Assembly (NCBI RefSeq): GCF_006149005.1 | Contig: NZ_VBSL01000004.1 | Span: forward strand, 372,001 to 436,000 | From: Larkinella sp. C7 | GTDB lineage: Bacteria > Bacteroidota > Bacteroidia > Cytophagales > Spirosomataceae | Direction: 5' to 3' | Length of the DNA: 64,000 nt | Shown here: positions 1 to 8,320 of the stretch, in pieces | How positions within the stretch are numbered: position 1 is the first letter of the stretch | How the letters are laid out: each line of letters opens with the position of its first letter | Notes under the pieces: generated by a model | What the model was told of the DNA's origin: nothing | What the model saw: the letters and a program-made list of their open reading frames with translations, nothing else | Database searches by the model: none | Made by a program: the position numbers and the translations under genes

Positions 1-271
1 GTTTCCCTTCATTGATCACCAGTTCGCCATCCACCCGGTTGAAGGTGCCGACGCCGAAATCACCATGTTTTTTCAACTCGCCGAACGTCAGGTTGCCGTC
101 GAAAACACCCGCCAGCAACGCATTGATGATGGAGTATTGGTAGAGGAAATCCGTGGTGGAACTGGTAGCGGGCGGGGCATTTTCTTTGGTCGTACAGGCT
201 TGCCCGGTTAGTAAAATTATACTGACAATTGAATAGAAAAAGGCACGTTTTACCCCTGGTGTGGTTTGCAT
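1..271 (-). CDS. budA: Alpha-acetolactate decarboxylase, exported, 5' part only
   Basis: The first 90 codons of a gene that runs off the left edge. After a hydrophobic leader (residues about 8-22, ending GQAC, a possible but non-classical lipobox) comes the family's N-terminal signature: FLYQYSIINALLAGVFDG, then LTFGELKKHGDFGVGTF and a following VDGELV. Acetolactate decarboxylase turns alpha-acetolactate into acetoin; in fermenters it is cytoplasmic, whereas this copy carries an export leader. The start is the ATG that directly precedes the leader. The zinc-binding histidines lie beyond the edge and cannot be checked. The next gene upstream on this strand begins after position 2505, so the promoter is probably in 272-363. 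The family call is firm; the lipoprotein call is not. Confidence 0.85.
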   Translation of the reverse strand, partial: MQTTPGVKRAFFYSIVSIILLTGQACTTKENAPPATSSTTDFLYQYSIINALLAGVFDGNLTFGELKKHGDFGVGTFNRVDGELVINEGK

Positions 272-363
272 CCGGGTCGTTGAGTAAGCAATAAAGGGGA
301 AGGAATCCGGTAGTTGCTGATGCGTGCTGATCGGGACCGGGCGGCCCGATCAGCACACGTCAC

Positions 364-2505
364 TTATGAAACGCCTTTGAAAACTTCGGCTTCGACAAAA
401 GGCTGGTTATACAACCGTTTGCCGGTGGCTTTGAAAATCGCGTTGGCCACGGCCGCGCCAGCGGGTGGGAGCGAAGGCTCGCCCAAACCGGTTGGCTCGA
501 TCTCATTCTGAACAAAATGGACATCGACTTCCGGTACTTCATTCATCCGAATCAGCTTGTAATCGTTAAAATTCTTCTGATCGGGAATGCCGTCTTTGAA
601 CGTGATGTTGCCGTACATGGCGTGACCGATGCCATCGACCACACACCCGCGAACCTGCTGCTGCGCCCCGCTCTGGTTGATCACGATGCCACAGTCGGCC
701 GCTGAGTATACTTTTTTCAAAACCGGTTTGCCTTTTTCAACCACCACTTCGCCAATCTGGGCCACGTAGGAGCGGTGGGAGAAATAAACGCTAAATCCCT
801 GCGAAACGCCGGTCTTTTTCCCCCAGCCCGATTTCTCGACCGCCAGTTGAATCACGCCCTTCATCCGGTCGATGTCGTAGGTGATTTTGCCGACCGGTTT
901 TTGCTTGGCTTTGTCCAGTAATTCGAGCCGGAACTGCACCGGATCTTTCCCGGCGGCCTGAGCCACTTCGTCCAGAAACGCCTGTTCGGCAAACGCCAGG
1001 AAATTGGTGATCGGCGCGCGCCAGGGGCCGGTCGTGATGGGGGATTTGTGGTCGATGCTGTCGATCAGGAGGTTTTCAACGGCACCCGATGGGAAGTTGT
1101 CTTCGCGGGTAGCGTTGCCGGCGTTGATGCTGGCACCCCGCAATTTATAGCCAATCAGGTTGTTCTGCGCATCCAGGGCTGCTTCGAAGCGGTAGCGAAC
1201 CGCCGGGCGATAGATGCCGCCGGTCATGTCGTCTTCGCGGGTCCACATCACCTTCACCGGCGCATTGACGGCTTTGGAAACCTGAACGGCTTCGATGGCG
1301 TAGTCGGTGTTGAGTCGCCGACCAAAACCGCCCCCCATGCGGGTCAGTTGCACGCTTACTTTTTCGGGCGGCAAACCCAGCAGTTTTGCTGTCTGATTAC
1401 GGGCCGCTTCCGGCGTCTGGCTGGGGCCAACCAACTCCGCGCTGTCGGCTTTGACGTGGGCGAAAAAGTTCATCGGTTCCAGCGGACTGTGCGGCAGGAA
1501 CGGACACTGGTATTCGGCTTTCACGACCTTGGCGGCATTTTTGAAAGCGGTTTCAACATCACCGTCTTTCCGCCGAACGGTCGTGTTCGGGCTGTCCAGC
1601 ATTTCTTTAAAAATGCGGTTGTGGTCCGAAGTGCTTTCCAGATTACCGTCTTTTTCCCACTCGATCTTGAGGGCGTCTTTGGCCTTTTTGACCTGCCAGG
1701 TCGATTTGCCGACGACGGCCACGCTGTTGTTGATCGTCACGACATTGACAATGCCGGGCATGGCTTTGGCCGCTGCCGAATCGACGGATTTCAGTTTATA
1801 GCCAAAAGCCGGGCGTTGCAACATGCCGATCAGCATCCCTTCGCGGTGGAAGTCCAGCCCGAACAGCGGTTTTCCGGTCAGAATGCCGGGATTGTCGACG
1901 TTTTTGATCGTTTGCCCGATCAGCTTGAAGTCTTTGATTTCTTTCAGCTTGACATCCGCCGGAACCGGCATTTTTGAAGCTTCAGTGGCTAACTCGCCGT
2001 AGCTCAGTTTGCGTTTGCTGGCAGCATGAAGCACGAATCCTTTGCTGGTCGTGCAGTCCGATGCCGACACGTTCCAGCGTTTGGCGGCAGCCTCCAGCAG
2101 CATGTGCCGGGCCGTAGCACCAGCCACGCGCAGCCGTTTCCAGGAGTGCGGAATGGAACCACTGCCCCCGGCAACCTGACGTTCAAATTTCTGGGTATCG
2201 AGCGGGGCCTGTTCAACCACCACGTTCTTCCAGTCGGCATCCAGTTCCTCCGCCACGATGATCGGGAAGGCGGTTTTGATGCCCTGGCCCACTTCCGGAT
2301 TGGGCGACAAAATGGTGATGACGCCCTGCGGATTGATGGACAGGTAACTATTGAAATCGATGGCCGGAGCGGCCACGCCTTTGAGGGGCGCGCCAGCAAC
2401 GGCGGCTTCGGAATCCGTCCAGTTGAAGCCCAGCAGGAGACCTCCTCCGGTTGCTGCGGCAATTTTTAGAAAATTCCGGCGGTTATGATTGAGTTGTGAA
2501 GACAT
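364..2505 (-). CDS. Molybdenum hydroxylase large subunit (isoquinoline 1-oxidoreductase beta-like)
   Basis: A 713-residue molybdopterin-binding subunit of the xanthine dehydrogenase/aldehyde oxidase family, in the single-chain IorB-like branch. It starts with a twin-arginine signal (NRRNFLKIAAATGG), so it is probably exported folded with cofactor. Visible landmarks are a cofactor-contact motif MGGGFGRR near residue 390 and GLGEPSLPPAGAA near 673, which carries the glutamate expected to act as catalytic base. It lies 30 bp downstream of the [2Fe-2S] subunit gene and is surely cotranscribed with it. Related enzymes oxidise N-heterocycles or aldehydes; the substrate cannot be read from sequence. 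No cytochrome c subunit or XdhC-type maturation gene is adjacent, so the electron acceptor and maturation factors must be encoded elsewhere. Confidence 0.93.
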   Translation of the reverse strand: MSSQLNHNRRNFLKIAAATGGGLLLGFNWTDSEAAVAGAPLKGVAAPAIDFNSYLSINPQGVITILSPNPEVGQGIKTAFPIIVAEELDADWKNVVVEQAPLDTQKFERQVAGGSGSIPHSWKRLRVAGATARHMLLEAAAKRWNVSASDCTTSKGFVLHAASKRKLSYGELATEASKMPVPADVKLKEIKDFKLIGQTIKNVDNPGILTGKPLFGLDFHREGMLIGMLQRPAFGYKLKSVDSAAAKAMPGIVNVVTINNSVAVVGKSTWQVKKAKDALKIEWEKDGNLESTSDHNRIFKEMLDSPNTTVRRKDGDVETAFKNAAKVVKAEYQCPFLPHSPLEPMNFFAHVKADSAELVGPSQTPEAARNQTAKLLGLPPEKVSVQLTRMGGGFGRRLNTDYAIEAVQVSKAVNAPVKVMWTREDDMTGGIYRPAVRYRFEAALDAQNNLIGYKLRGASINAGNATREDNFPSGAVENLLIDSIDHKSPITTGPWRAPITNFLAFAEQAFLDEVAQAAGKDPVQFRLELLDKAKQKPVGKITYDIDRMKGVIQLAVEKSGWGKKTGVSQGFSVYFSHRSYVAQIGEVVVEKGKPVLKKVYSAADCGIVINQSGAQQQVRGCVVDGIGHAMYGNITFKDGIPDQKNFNDYKLIRMNEVPEVDVHFVQNEIEPTGLGEPSLPPAGAAVANAIFKATGKRLYNQPFVEAEVFKGVS

Positions 2506-2535
2506 GTCAAGTGAGGTTTAAGGGAAACCGTAAAC

Positions 2536-2994
2536 TTATTTTGTTTTTGCGGCTACTTTCACGGCTTCTTTGATGCGGTGGTAGGTACCGCAGCGGCAAA
2601 TATTTCCGGACATGGTGGCTTCAATCTCGGCATCGGTGGGCTGGGGCTTGCGTTTGAGCAACGCAGCCGCCGTCATGATTTGTCCGGCCTGGCAGTAGCC
2701 GCACTGGGCCACATCCACCTCATCCCAGGCTTTCTGAACCGGATGGTCGCCATTTTTGGACAATCCTTCGATCGTGGTAACTTTGGACGTGCCGATGGCC
2801 GAAACTGGTAACGTGCAGGAACGGGTGGCTTCGCCATTGAGGTGGACGGTGCAGGCACCGCATTGGGCAATTCCGCAACCGTATTTGGTGCCGAACAGCC
2901 CCAGATTATCGCGCAATACCCACAGCAACGGGGTGTCGGCTTCGGCTTCGGTCTGGTAGCTTTTGCCGTTGATTTGCAGTTTGAACAAGGCCAT
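2536..2994 (-). CDS. Molybdenum hydroxylase [2Fe-2S] small subunit (isoquinoline 1-oxidoreductase alpha-like)
   Basis: A 152-residue iron-sulfur subunit with the two domains typical of the family. The N-terminal plant-type ferredoxin domain has [16 protein letters not shown] and a later Cys. The C-terminal helical domain has CGYCQAGQ and NICRCGTY, giving the eight cysteines for two [2Fe-2S] clusters. It passes electrons from the molybdenum site of the partner gene just downstream (30 bp gap). It has no signal peptide, so export would be by hitch-hiking on the twin-arginine signal of the large subunit, as known for such heterodimers. Length and motif spacing are normal. Confidence 0.95.
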   Translation of the reverse strand: MALFKLQINGKSYQTEAEADTPLLWVLRDNLGLFGTKYGCGIAQCGACTVHLNGEATRSCTLPVSAIGTSKVTTIEGLSKNGDHPVQKAWDEVDVAQCGYCQAGQIMTAAALLKRKPQPTDAEIEATMSGNICRCGTYHRIKEAVKVAAKTK

Positions 2995-3116
2995 AGTGAA
3001 GGAGTGAGTTTGGAATCGGAGCTAAATTACAAATTTAGCGCACGAATATGGAAGATTTGCCCGAATTTATACGGTTTGAGGTCTATTGTCTGTTTATTTT
3101 AAAGGCTAATTAAATT

Positions 3117-3189
3117 GGATGGGAACGCGGATTGAACGGATCAAGCGGATTTGCACAGATAAAATCCGTTTTAATCCGCATTCCCATCC
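3117..3189. repeat. Fold-back element, 17-bp arms
   Basis: Positions 3117-3133 and 3173-3189 are reverse complements with one mismatch (arm GGATGGGAACGCGGATT). The interior holds further partial copies of the CGGAT word. It lies between the diverging molybdenum hydroxylase operon and the MpaB-like gene and ends 23 bp before that gene's start, so it would be transcribed as a 5'-leader hairpin. It has the same type of position as the other fold-back elements in the window but a different sequence. Confidence 0.8.
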
Positions 3190-3212
3190 ACAATTCATTG
3201 AAAAATACGGCT

Positions 3213-4127
3213 ATGACGGCTCCGGTTTATTCAAAAGTAGCGGGCGTATTCCGAAACCCGGCGGTTCGTCGCGAACTGCAACAGCTCGACCCGCAGCGGG
3301 ACTACCAGCGAATGGTGCAATTGCTGGTGGGTTACGAATTTCCGTTCGACATCACGCGGGCCCTCGAACTGGCGCTTTTCCACACCTACGCGAGTCCCCG
3401 CACCTCGGCCCTGCTGATGCGAACGGGCGAGTTTGAGAAACACGGCCAGAAGCGTTACGATGACACCAGCATCCTGATTGCCTGGTTCATGCAATACGGT
3501 TTGAACACCGAAACCGGGTTACGGGCCATCACCCACATGAACCGCATCCACGGTTTTTACAGCATTCCGAACGAGGATTTTCTGATGGTGCTGGCCACCT
3601 TCATCTTTTATCCCATCAACTGGATCAACCGCTACGGCTGGCGGAAGCTGATTCCGGCGGAGGAGCAGGCCTTCTTTCTGTTTTTTCGGGAAGTCGGGCA
3701 GCGGATGAACCTGACTGCTATTCCTGAAACCATCGACGAGCTGAAAGCTTTCACCGAAGCCTACGAAGCAGAACATTTTCGCTATGCCGACAGCAACCGC
3801 CACGTCGCCGATTCTACCGTCCGAATTGTGCAGGGCTGGGTTCCCAAACCGTTGCGCCCGGTCGTGAAACCGGTTTTTTCGGCTTTGATCAATGACAAAC
3901 TGCGGGAAGCGTTTGGCTACCAGAAACCGCCGGCCTGGTTCTGCGGATTGCTGGAGGCTTCGTTCCGGCTTCGAAAAGGACCGCTGCGCTGGATCACGTT
4001 TGAACCGTATCCCAAACTGGTCGAAAATACGTTCCACCGCTCATATAAATCCGGTTTGCCCGCTGTGGAGGAGTTGGGGCCATCAAAGCTGATAAAGAAA
4101 GAACCTCGGCTGCGTAGCCGTGAGTAG
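3213..4127 (+). CDS. MpaB/Lcp-type oxygenase domain protein (DUF2236)
   Basis: A 304-residue protein of the oxygenase MpaB/rubber oxygenase-like family (DUF2236), whose characterised members bind heme b. The recognisable core is INRIHGFYSI-like text (MNRIHGFYSIPNEDFLMVLA) followed by FYPINWINRYGWRKL, with several conserved His and Arg. No signal peptide is visible. The start chosen is the ATG at 3213, just after the fold-back element; an upstream in-frame ATG at 3132 would put the repeat inside the protein and is unlikely. The neighbours do not indicate a substrate. Reaction unknown; an oxygenase-type heme protein is the family inference. Confidence 0.8.
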   Translation: MTAPVYSKVAGVFRNPAVRRELQQLDPQRDYQRMVQLLVGYEFPFDITRALELALFHTYASPRTSALLMRTGEFEKHGQKRYDDTSILIAWFMQYGLNTETGLRAITHMNRIHGFYSIPNEDFLMVLATFIFYPINWINRYGWRKLIPAEEQAFFLFFREVGQRMNLTAIPETIDELKAFTEAYEAEHFRYADSNRHVADSTVRIVQGWVPKPLRPVVKPVFSALINDKLREAFGYQKPPAWFCGLLEASFRLRKGPLRWITFEPYPKLVENTFHRSYKSGLPAVEELGPSKLIKKEPRLRSRE

Positions 4128-4178
4128 ACTCAATCCGGTTTTTTCTTATGGCAGCAATCAACATAAAGCTTCAAACTG

Positions 4179-5159
4179 ATGACATTCTATACTGAGAAAT
4201 TATTACACAGGGTTAATCAGAGGGTATCAGCGCTCATCAGGGAAACGCTGATTAACGCTGATTATCCCCGATTAACCCTGTGTTACAGCTTTTTTCTTCT
4301 TTTCTTCCACCCCGCTTTTGCCCAGAAGAACGACCCGAAAAAGGAGGAATGGATTCAACTGTTCAACGGCAAAGACCTGAGCGGCTGGGATATTAAAATT
4401 GCCGGGGAAGACCTGAACGTCAACTACAAGAATACGTTTCGGGCCGAAAACGGCATGATGCGGATCATGTATGATCAGTACAAGACCTTCGACAACAAAT
4501 ACGGCCACATTTACTACAAAGAGCCATTTTCCTATTACATCCTCAAGTTTGACTACCGGTTTCTGGGCGATCAGGTGCCGGGCGGTGCCAACTGGAATGT
4601 GCGCAACAGCGGGGTGATGATCCACTCACAGTCGGCGAAGAGCCTGACCAAAGACCAGGATTTTCCGATTTCACTGGAGATTCAGACGCTGGGTGGTTTG
4701 GGCAAGGGCGTTCGGCACACGGCCAACCTCTGTACGCCGGGGACCATCGTCGAGATGGGAGGCAAAGTGATTCCCGATCACTGCATCGACTCGCAATCCA
4801 AAACCTACGACGGCGATCAGTGGGTCAGCGTGACGGCGGTGGTGCTGGGCGGAGAAATCATCCACCACATCATCGAAGGCGACACGGTGTTGACCTACGA
4901 GAAACCGAAAATTGGCGGTGGGTACATCAGCAAACAGAATGACTTTGCCTCCGGTCATGTGGGAAACCCGAACTACTGGCTCAAAAAAGACAATACGTTG
5001 CTAACCGGTGGCTACATCGCCCTGCAAAGTGAAAGCCACGCCATCGACTTCCGGAACATCGAGGTGCTCAATCTGAAAGGCTGCATGGTGAAGAAGGCGC
5101 TGAACTACAAATCCTATTACCGGGTGGCGGATAATTCGAAGTGTACGTATAAGAAGTGA
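4179..5159 (+). CDS. DUF1080 protein (3-keto-disaccharide hydrolase family), exported
   Basis: A 326-residue protein with the DUF1080 concanavalin-like fold: WIQLFNGKDLSGWDIKI near the start of the mature part, then YILKFDYRF, NSGVMIHSQ, ISLEIQTLGG and the C-terminal GGYIALQSESHAIDFRNIE. Such proteins act on 3-keto-glycosides made by Gfo/Idh/MocA oxidoreductases. The hydrophobic stretch FFLLFFHPAFAQ (residues about 38-49) is a plausible end of a signal peptide. However, no start codon lies just before it: the frame is open back through the fold-back element to ATG 4179. Either the element was inserted between the original start and the signal core and now encodes about 26 residues, or translation begins at a non-standard codon. 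The exact start is uncertain; the family call is firm. Confidence 0.85.
   Translation: MTFYTEKLLHRVNQRVSALIRETLINADYPRLTLCYSFFLLFFHPAFAQKNDPKKEEWIQLFNGKDLSGWDIKIAGEDLNVNYKNTFRAENGMMRIMYDQYKTFDNKYGHIYYKEPFSYYILKFDYRFLGDQVPGGANWNVRNSGVMIHSQSAKSLTKDQDFPISLEIQTLGGLGKGVRHTANLCTPGTIVEMGGKVIPDHCIDSQSKTYDGDQWVSVTAVVLGGEIIHHIIEGDTVLTYEKPKIGGGYISKQNDFASGHVGNPNYWLKKDNTLLTGGYIALQSESHAIDFRNIEVLNLKGCMVKKALNYKSYYRVADNSKCTYKK
4205..4283. repeat. Fold-back element with 14-bp perfect arms, inside the 5' end of the DUF1080 gene
   Basis: Positions 4205-4218 (ACACAGGGTTAATC) and 4270-4283 are exact reverse complements. The interior carries GATTAACGCTGATTA-type partial repeats. The arm is nearly the same as that of the element at 5163-5250 (consensus TTACACAGRGTTWATC, 2 differences in 16), so the two belong to one family. 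This copy lies within the only open start region of the downstream gene. Confidence 0.85.
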
Positions 5160-5162
5160 TTT

Positions 5163-5250
5163 GGTTATTACACAGAGTTTATCAAAGACTCTCTGGTTAA
5201 CCGCCGGGCGGCCCCGTCTGATTTCCTTTGATAAACTCTGTGTGATAACC
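5163..5250. repeat. Fold-back element with 25-bp arms between convergent genes, probable bidirectional terminator
   Basis: Positions 5163-5187 and 5226-5250 are reverse complements with one mismatch over 25 bp. The 38-base interior is GC-rich. It fills exactly the space between the DUF1080 stop (5159) and the stop of the ABC permease (5251), so it would fold at the 3' end of both transcripts. The outer arm shares 14 of 16 bases with the element at 4205. Confidence 0.85.
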
Positions 5251-7896
5251 TCACTCACTCTTCAACACCTTCGCCGGGTTGCTCCTTGCTGCTTTCAAGG
5301 TTTGTGACCCGATGAGCAGGAAAGCCAGCGCCATGACGACCAGCACGCTCATCAGCAATTCACTCAGCCCGATCGGCTGGTGATACACGAATTTCGTCAG
5401 GATGTACTGGTCGAAGAAAAGGTACGTGACCGGCAGTGCGATTAGGGTGGCAATGAACAACAGTACCAAAAAGCCCTTGCTGAGGTGAAAGATCAGCCCC
5501 CCTTCGCTGGCGCCCAGCACTTTGCGGATGCTGATCTCTTTCAGCCGGGTTTCCGTCGTGAAAACCACCATGCCGAACAGGCCCATCGACGCAATGCAGA
5601 TGGCCAGGAAGGTAATGAAACCGATCACTTTCACCATGACGTCAAATTGCTTATAAGCTTCTTCAATCTGGTCATCGTAGAACACGGCTTTCAACGGATG
5701 CACTTTATCGATTTTCCGCCAGGCCTCTTCGATGCTGGACAGGGCCGCCGGGTAATCTTCGGATTTGATGCCCACATTCAGATAACCACCGGGTTGGTCG
5801 GCAGAATACCGCAGGACGGTCGGTTCAATTTTGTGATCCATCGTGCCGTAATGAAAGTCTTTTAAAACCCCCACGATTGTCAATGGTTTGTTGTCCAGAA
5901 TCACCTGCTTGCCGACTGCTTCGGCCGGGTTGCGCTTCGCCAGGTGAAATCGTTTCAAAACCTGCTCGTTTACAATAACTTCCGTTTCGTTGCCGCTGAG
6001 CGGACGGTTTTTGAAATTAGTACCGGCAACAAACTGATGTCGATGGAGCGGAATGTAATTTTCATCGACAAAGTTTTGCCACGCCATCGCCGAATCCTTT
6101 CCTGCTTTGTCCTGGTATTTCATCTGGGTTCCGTACAGGCTCCCCAGGCTCGTGATCATGCTTGAGGTGGCAATTTGTCGTACTGCCGGAATTTCGGCCA
6201 GTTCCTTTTTCAAAAGCGAAGGTTTATTCCCCTGCATCCGGATGTTCAGGATGTTTTCGGTGGTAAAACCCAGATCGAACGACAGAAATCCCCGGTATTG
6301 CCTGTAGCCGATCAGGGTTGCCGTAATAAAGATCAGTGAAAAGGTATACTGGATGACAATCAATGCCCTGCGCAGGTTGACGTGCCGAAATACTTTCAGC
6401 GAAGAGGCATCTTTCAGCACCTGAACCGCCTGGATTCGGGCGAAAAACAGCGCGGGAATGAATCCGGCAGCCAGGCCAACTACCACAGCCATCGCGAGAA
6501 AGTACAGAATGAGTTGGGGAGAAAGATCAAGCGAAACCACATCGGCCAGCTGGGGGGCCAGCGAAAGGAACTGGGTTCGCAGCACTAAAAACAGAAGGAA
6601 TGAAAAGACCAGCGCCATCACGGAAATAATGACCGACTCGGCCAGAAACTGACCCAGCACGTGGCCTCTTAGCGCCCCAACGATTTTGCGAATGCCCACC
6701 TCGCGCGACCGACGCATCGACCGGGCAATGGAGAGGTTGGTGTAATTGAAACAGGCCGATAGGATGACAACGAACGCCAGACCGATCAGCACCCAGACCA
6801 CCGTTTTTGGAACATTGACGCCAATCTCATTGGACAACCGCCCGCCGAGAACAATGGTGTCCATCGGCTGGAGCGAAAGATTGATTTTCTGACGATCAAG
6901 CAGCGCATTTTCGGCGGCACAAAGCCGATCAAGTCCGGCCTGAATGGCGGACAGATTCGCGTTTTCGGGGAGCGTCAGGTAGATGTAGTTTTGGTAGATG
7001 TTATTCCAGTCCATGAGACCTCCGTCCGAATCGGCTTTTTGTCCGAGCATCGACGACAATGAAATCAAGGCTTCAAACCGCATGTGCGACAGTTTTGGAA
7101 TGTTTTTGAGAACCCCGGTAACCGTGTAATTCAAGGTGTCGAATCGGACGGTTTTTCCCATCGCTTCCGCTTCGCCAAACAGTCTTCGGGCGGTTTTTTC
7201 AGTGATGACCAGCGAGTAGGGTTCCTTCAGCGCGGTGGACGGATTTCCTTTGAGCAACGGGAACGTAAAAATCTTCAAGAACGACGGATCTGCCCACGTG
7301 GCCTCCAGCGGAACAATGGTTTCATCGCTGACTTTCGCATCGCTGTAAAACCCGCGACGGATCAGTGTAACGTCTTCAACGCCCGGAATCGTTTCCCGAA
7401 TTTTGAAACCCGCTTTTAGGGAAGTGGACGCCAGATCCATGACAGATTTGTCCGCCGATTCGTTTCGGGTCAGAACTCGGTACGTCCGATGCCTTTTTTC
7501 CTGAAACTGGTCGTAGGAAAACAGGTCGGTCAGAAACGCGATCACCAGCAAACCGACGGACAGGCTGACGGCCAATCCGATGATGTTGATGAAGGAGAAT
7601 AATTTGTTGCGCACCAGACTGCGCCGGGAGGTTTTGAGGTAGCTGCCGAGCATGAGCCAATGAATGATAAGGTTGAGGAATTTGGGTTTGCGGATGGTAT
7701 ACGGTCTGAAAAATTTTAGTGCATCGAGGATGTAAATCCAGCGGGCGCGCCGGACGCCTTTGGTGGTCAGGTTCCGTTCAAAATATTCGTTCATGTCGCC
7801 TTCCAGATCTTCGAGCAAGTCGGGTCGGCAGTACCAGCGGAGCAGATTACGGGCCCAGCGCGGTGGTTCAGGGGGTTTTTGGGTAGTCGTCTTCAT
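5251..7896 (-). CDS. ABC transporter permease, MacB/FtsX type with permease-prefix domain
   Basis: An 881-residue permease. Residues about 1-75 form the helical prefix domain common in Bacteroidota permeases encoded next to PadR genes (WARNLLRWYCRPDLLEDLEGD). Two MacB-like periplasmic domains and FtsX modules follow: a first membrane helix near residue 100 (LFSFINIIGLAVSLSVGLLV), three helices near 365-470, and three near 755-870. SREVGIRKIVGA and LKEISIRKVLGASEGG are the paired coupling segments expected to contact an ATPase. No ATPase gene is adjacent. These permeases usually export lipids, peptides or drugs, or act in signalling; no substrate can be inferred. The start overlaps the padR stop by 4 bp (ATGA), indicating translational coupling. 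Confidence 0.9.
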   Translation of the reverse strand: MKTTTQKPPEPPRWARNLLRWYCRPDLLEDLEGDMNEYFERNLTTKGVRRARWIYILDALKFFRPYTIRKPKFLNLIIHWLMLGSYLKTSRRSLVRNKLFSFINIIGLAVSLSVGLLVIAFLTDLFSYDQFQEKRHRTYRVLTRNESADKSVMDLASTSLKAGFKIRETIPGVEDVTLIRRGFYSDAKVSDETIVPLEATWADPSFLKIFTFPLLKGNPSTALKEPYSLVITEKTARRLFGEAEAMGKTVRFDTLNYTVTGVLKNIPKLSHMRFEALISLSSMLGQKADSDGGLMDWNNIYQNYIYLTLPENANLSAIQAGLDRLCAAENALLDRQKINLSLQPMDTIVLGGRLSNEIGVNVPKTVVWVLIGLAFVVILSACFNYTNLSIARSMRRSREVGIRKIVGALRGHVLGQFLAESVIISVMALVFSFLLFLVLRTQFLSLAPQLADVVSLDLSPQLILYFLAMAVVVGLAAGFIPALFFARIQAVQVLKDASSLKVFRHVNLRRALIVIQYTFSLIFITATLIGYRQYRGFLSFDLGFTTENILNIRMQGNKPSLLKKELAEIPAVRQIATSSMITSLGSLYGTQMKYQDKAGKDSAMAWQNFVDENYIPLHRHQFVAGTNFKNRPLSGNETEVIVNEQVLKRFHLAKRNPAEAVGKQVILDNKPLTIVGVLKDFHYGTMDHKIEPTVLRYSADQPGGYLNVGIKSEDYPAALSSIEEAWRKIDKVHPLKAVFYDDQIEEAYKQFDVMVKVIGFITFLAICIASMGLFGMVVFTTETRLKEISIRKVLGASEGGLIFHLSKGFLVLLFIATLIALPVTYLFFDQYILTKFVYHQPIGLSELLMSVLVVMALAFLLIGSQTLKAARSNPAKVLKSE

Positions 7897-8228
7897 ACAG
7901 TACCCTCCAGATTAAAACCGGGAATAATGCGCCAGAGGGCTTCGCGAACCTCCTTGGAACGCGTCAGGGCGACTTTTCCGGTGTGGGTCACTTCGTAGTA
8001 CCGTTTGCGTTTTCCACCCCGGGCGTTGGTCGCTTCGCCCATCCGGCTTTTGACCAGGCCTTTTTCTTCCAGGCGGTTCAACACGGCGTGGACCACCCCC
8101 AGCTTGGCGGCTCTGCCGGTGTATTTTTCCAATTCGTCGCAAATGGCCACGCTGTAGGCATCGCTGATGAGGGCGGCAATGGTCAGCAGCACCAGTTCCT
8201 CAAATTCTCCGAGATTCGTCCCCTTCAT
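7893..8228 (-). CDS. PadR family transcriptional regulator
   Basis: A 111-residue winged-helix protein matching PadR: LGEFEELVLLTIAAL at the N-terminus, VHAVLNRLEEKGLVKSRM (recognition helix and wing), then RYYEVTHTGKVAL. It is the first gene of a two-gene operon with the permease downstream, and PadR proteins in this arrangement repress the operon until a ligand is bound. A tandem 30-bp repeat containing ATGTATGT words lies just upstream (8250-8311) and is the obvious candidate operator. Length and motifs are normal. Confidence 0.93.
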   Translation of the reverse strand: MKGTNLGEFEELVLLTIAALISDAYSVAICDELEKYTGRAAKLGVVHAVLNRLEEKGLVKSRMGEATNARGGKRKRYYEVTHTGKVALTRSKEVREALWRIIPGFNLEGTV

Positions 8229-8249
8229 GGGCTCGTTGGTTATGCGGTT

Positions 8250-8311
8250 TTTATTAATTCACCAAATGTATGTAAAATGGATTTATTAATTCATGAAATG
8301 TATGTAAAATG
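8250..8311 (-). promoter_or_regulatory. padR promoter with tandem candidate operator
   Basis: Positions 8250-8279 and 8282-8311 are direct repeats of 30 bp differing at two bases, each containing ATGTATGTAAAATG. On the minus strand, 8270-8263 reads TACATTTG, a match to the Bacteroidota -7 box TAnnTTTG, about 35 bp before the padR start. PadR proteins bind ATGT/ACAT-type words, so the promoter and operator appear superimposed. This is inference from position and sequence. Confidence 0.55.
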
Positions 8312-8320
8312 TTTTGGGCA

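Noticed and set aside
1048-1977. A 309-codon frame opposite the molybdenum hydroxylase gene
   Set aside because: Antisense shadow of a gene with clear family motifs; no signal or motif of its own.
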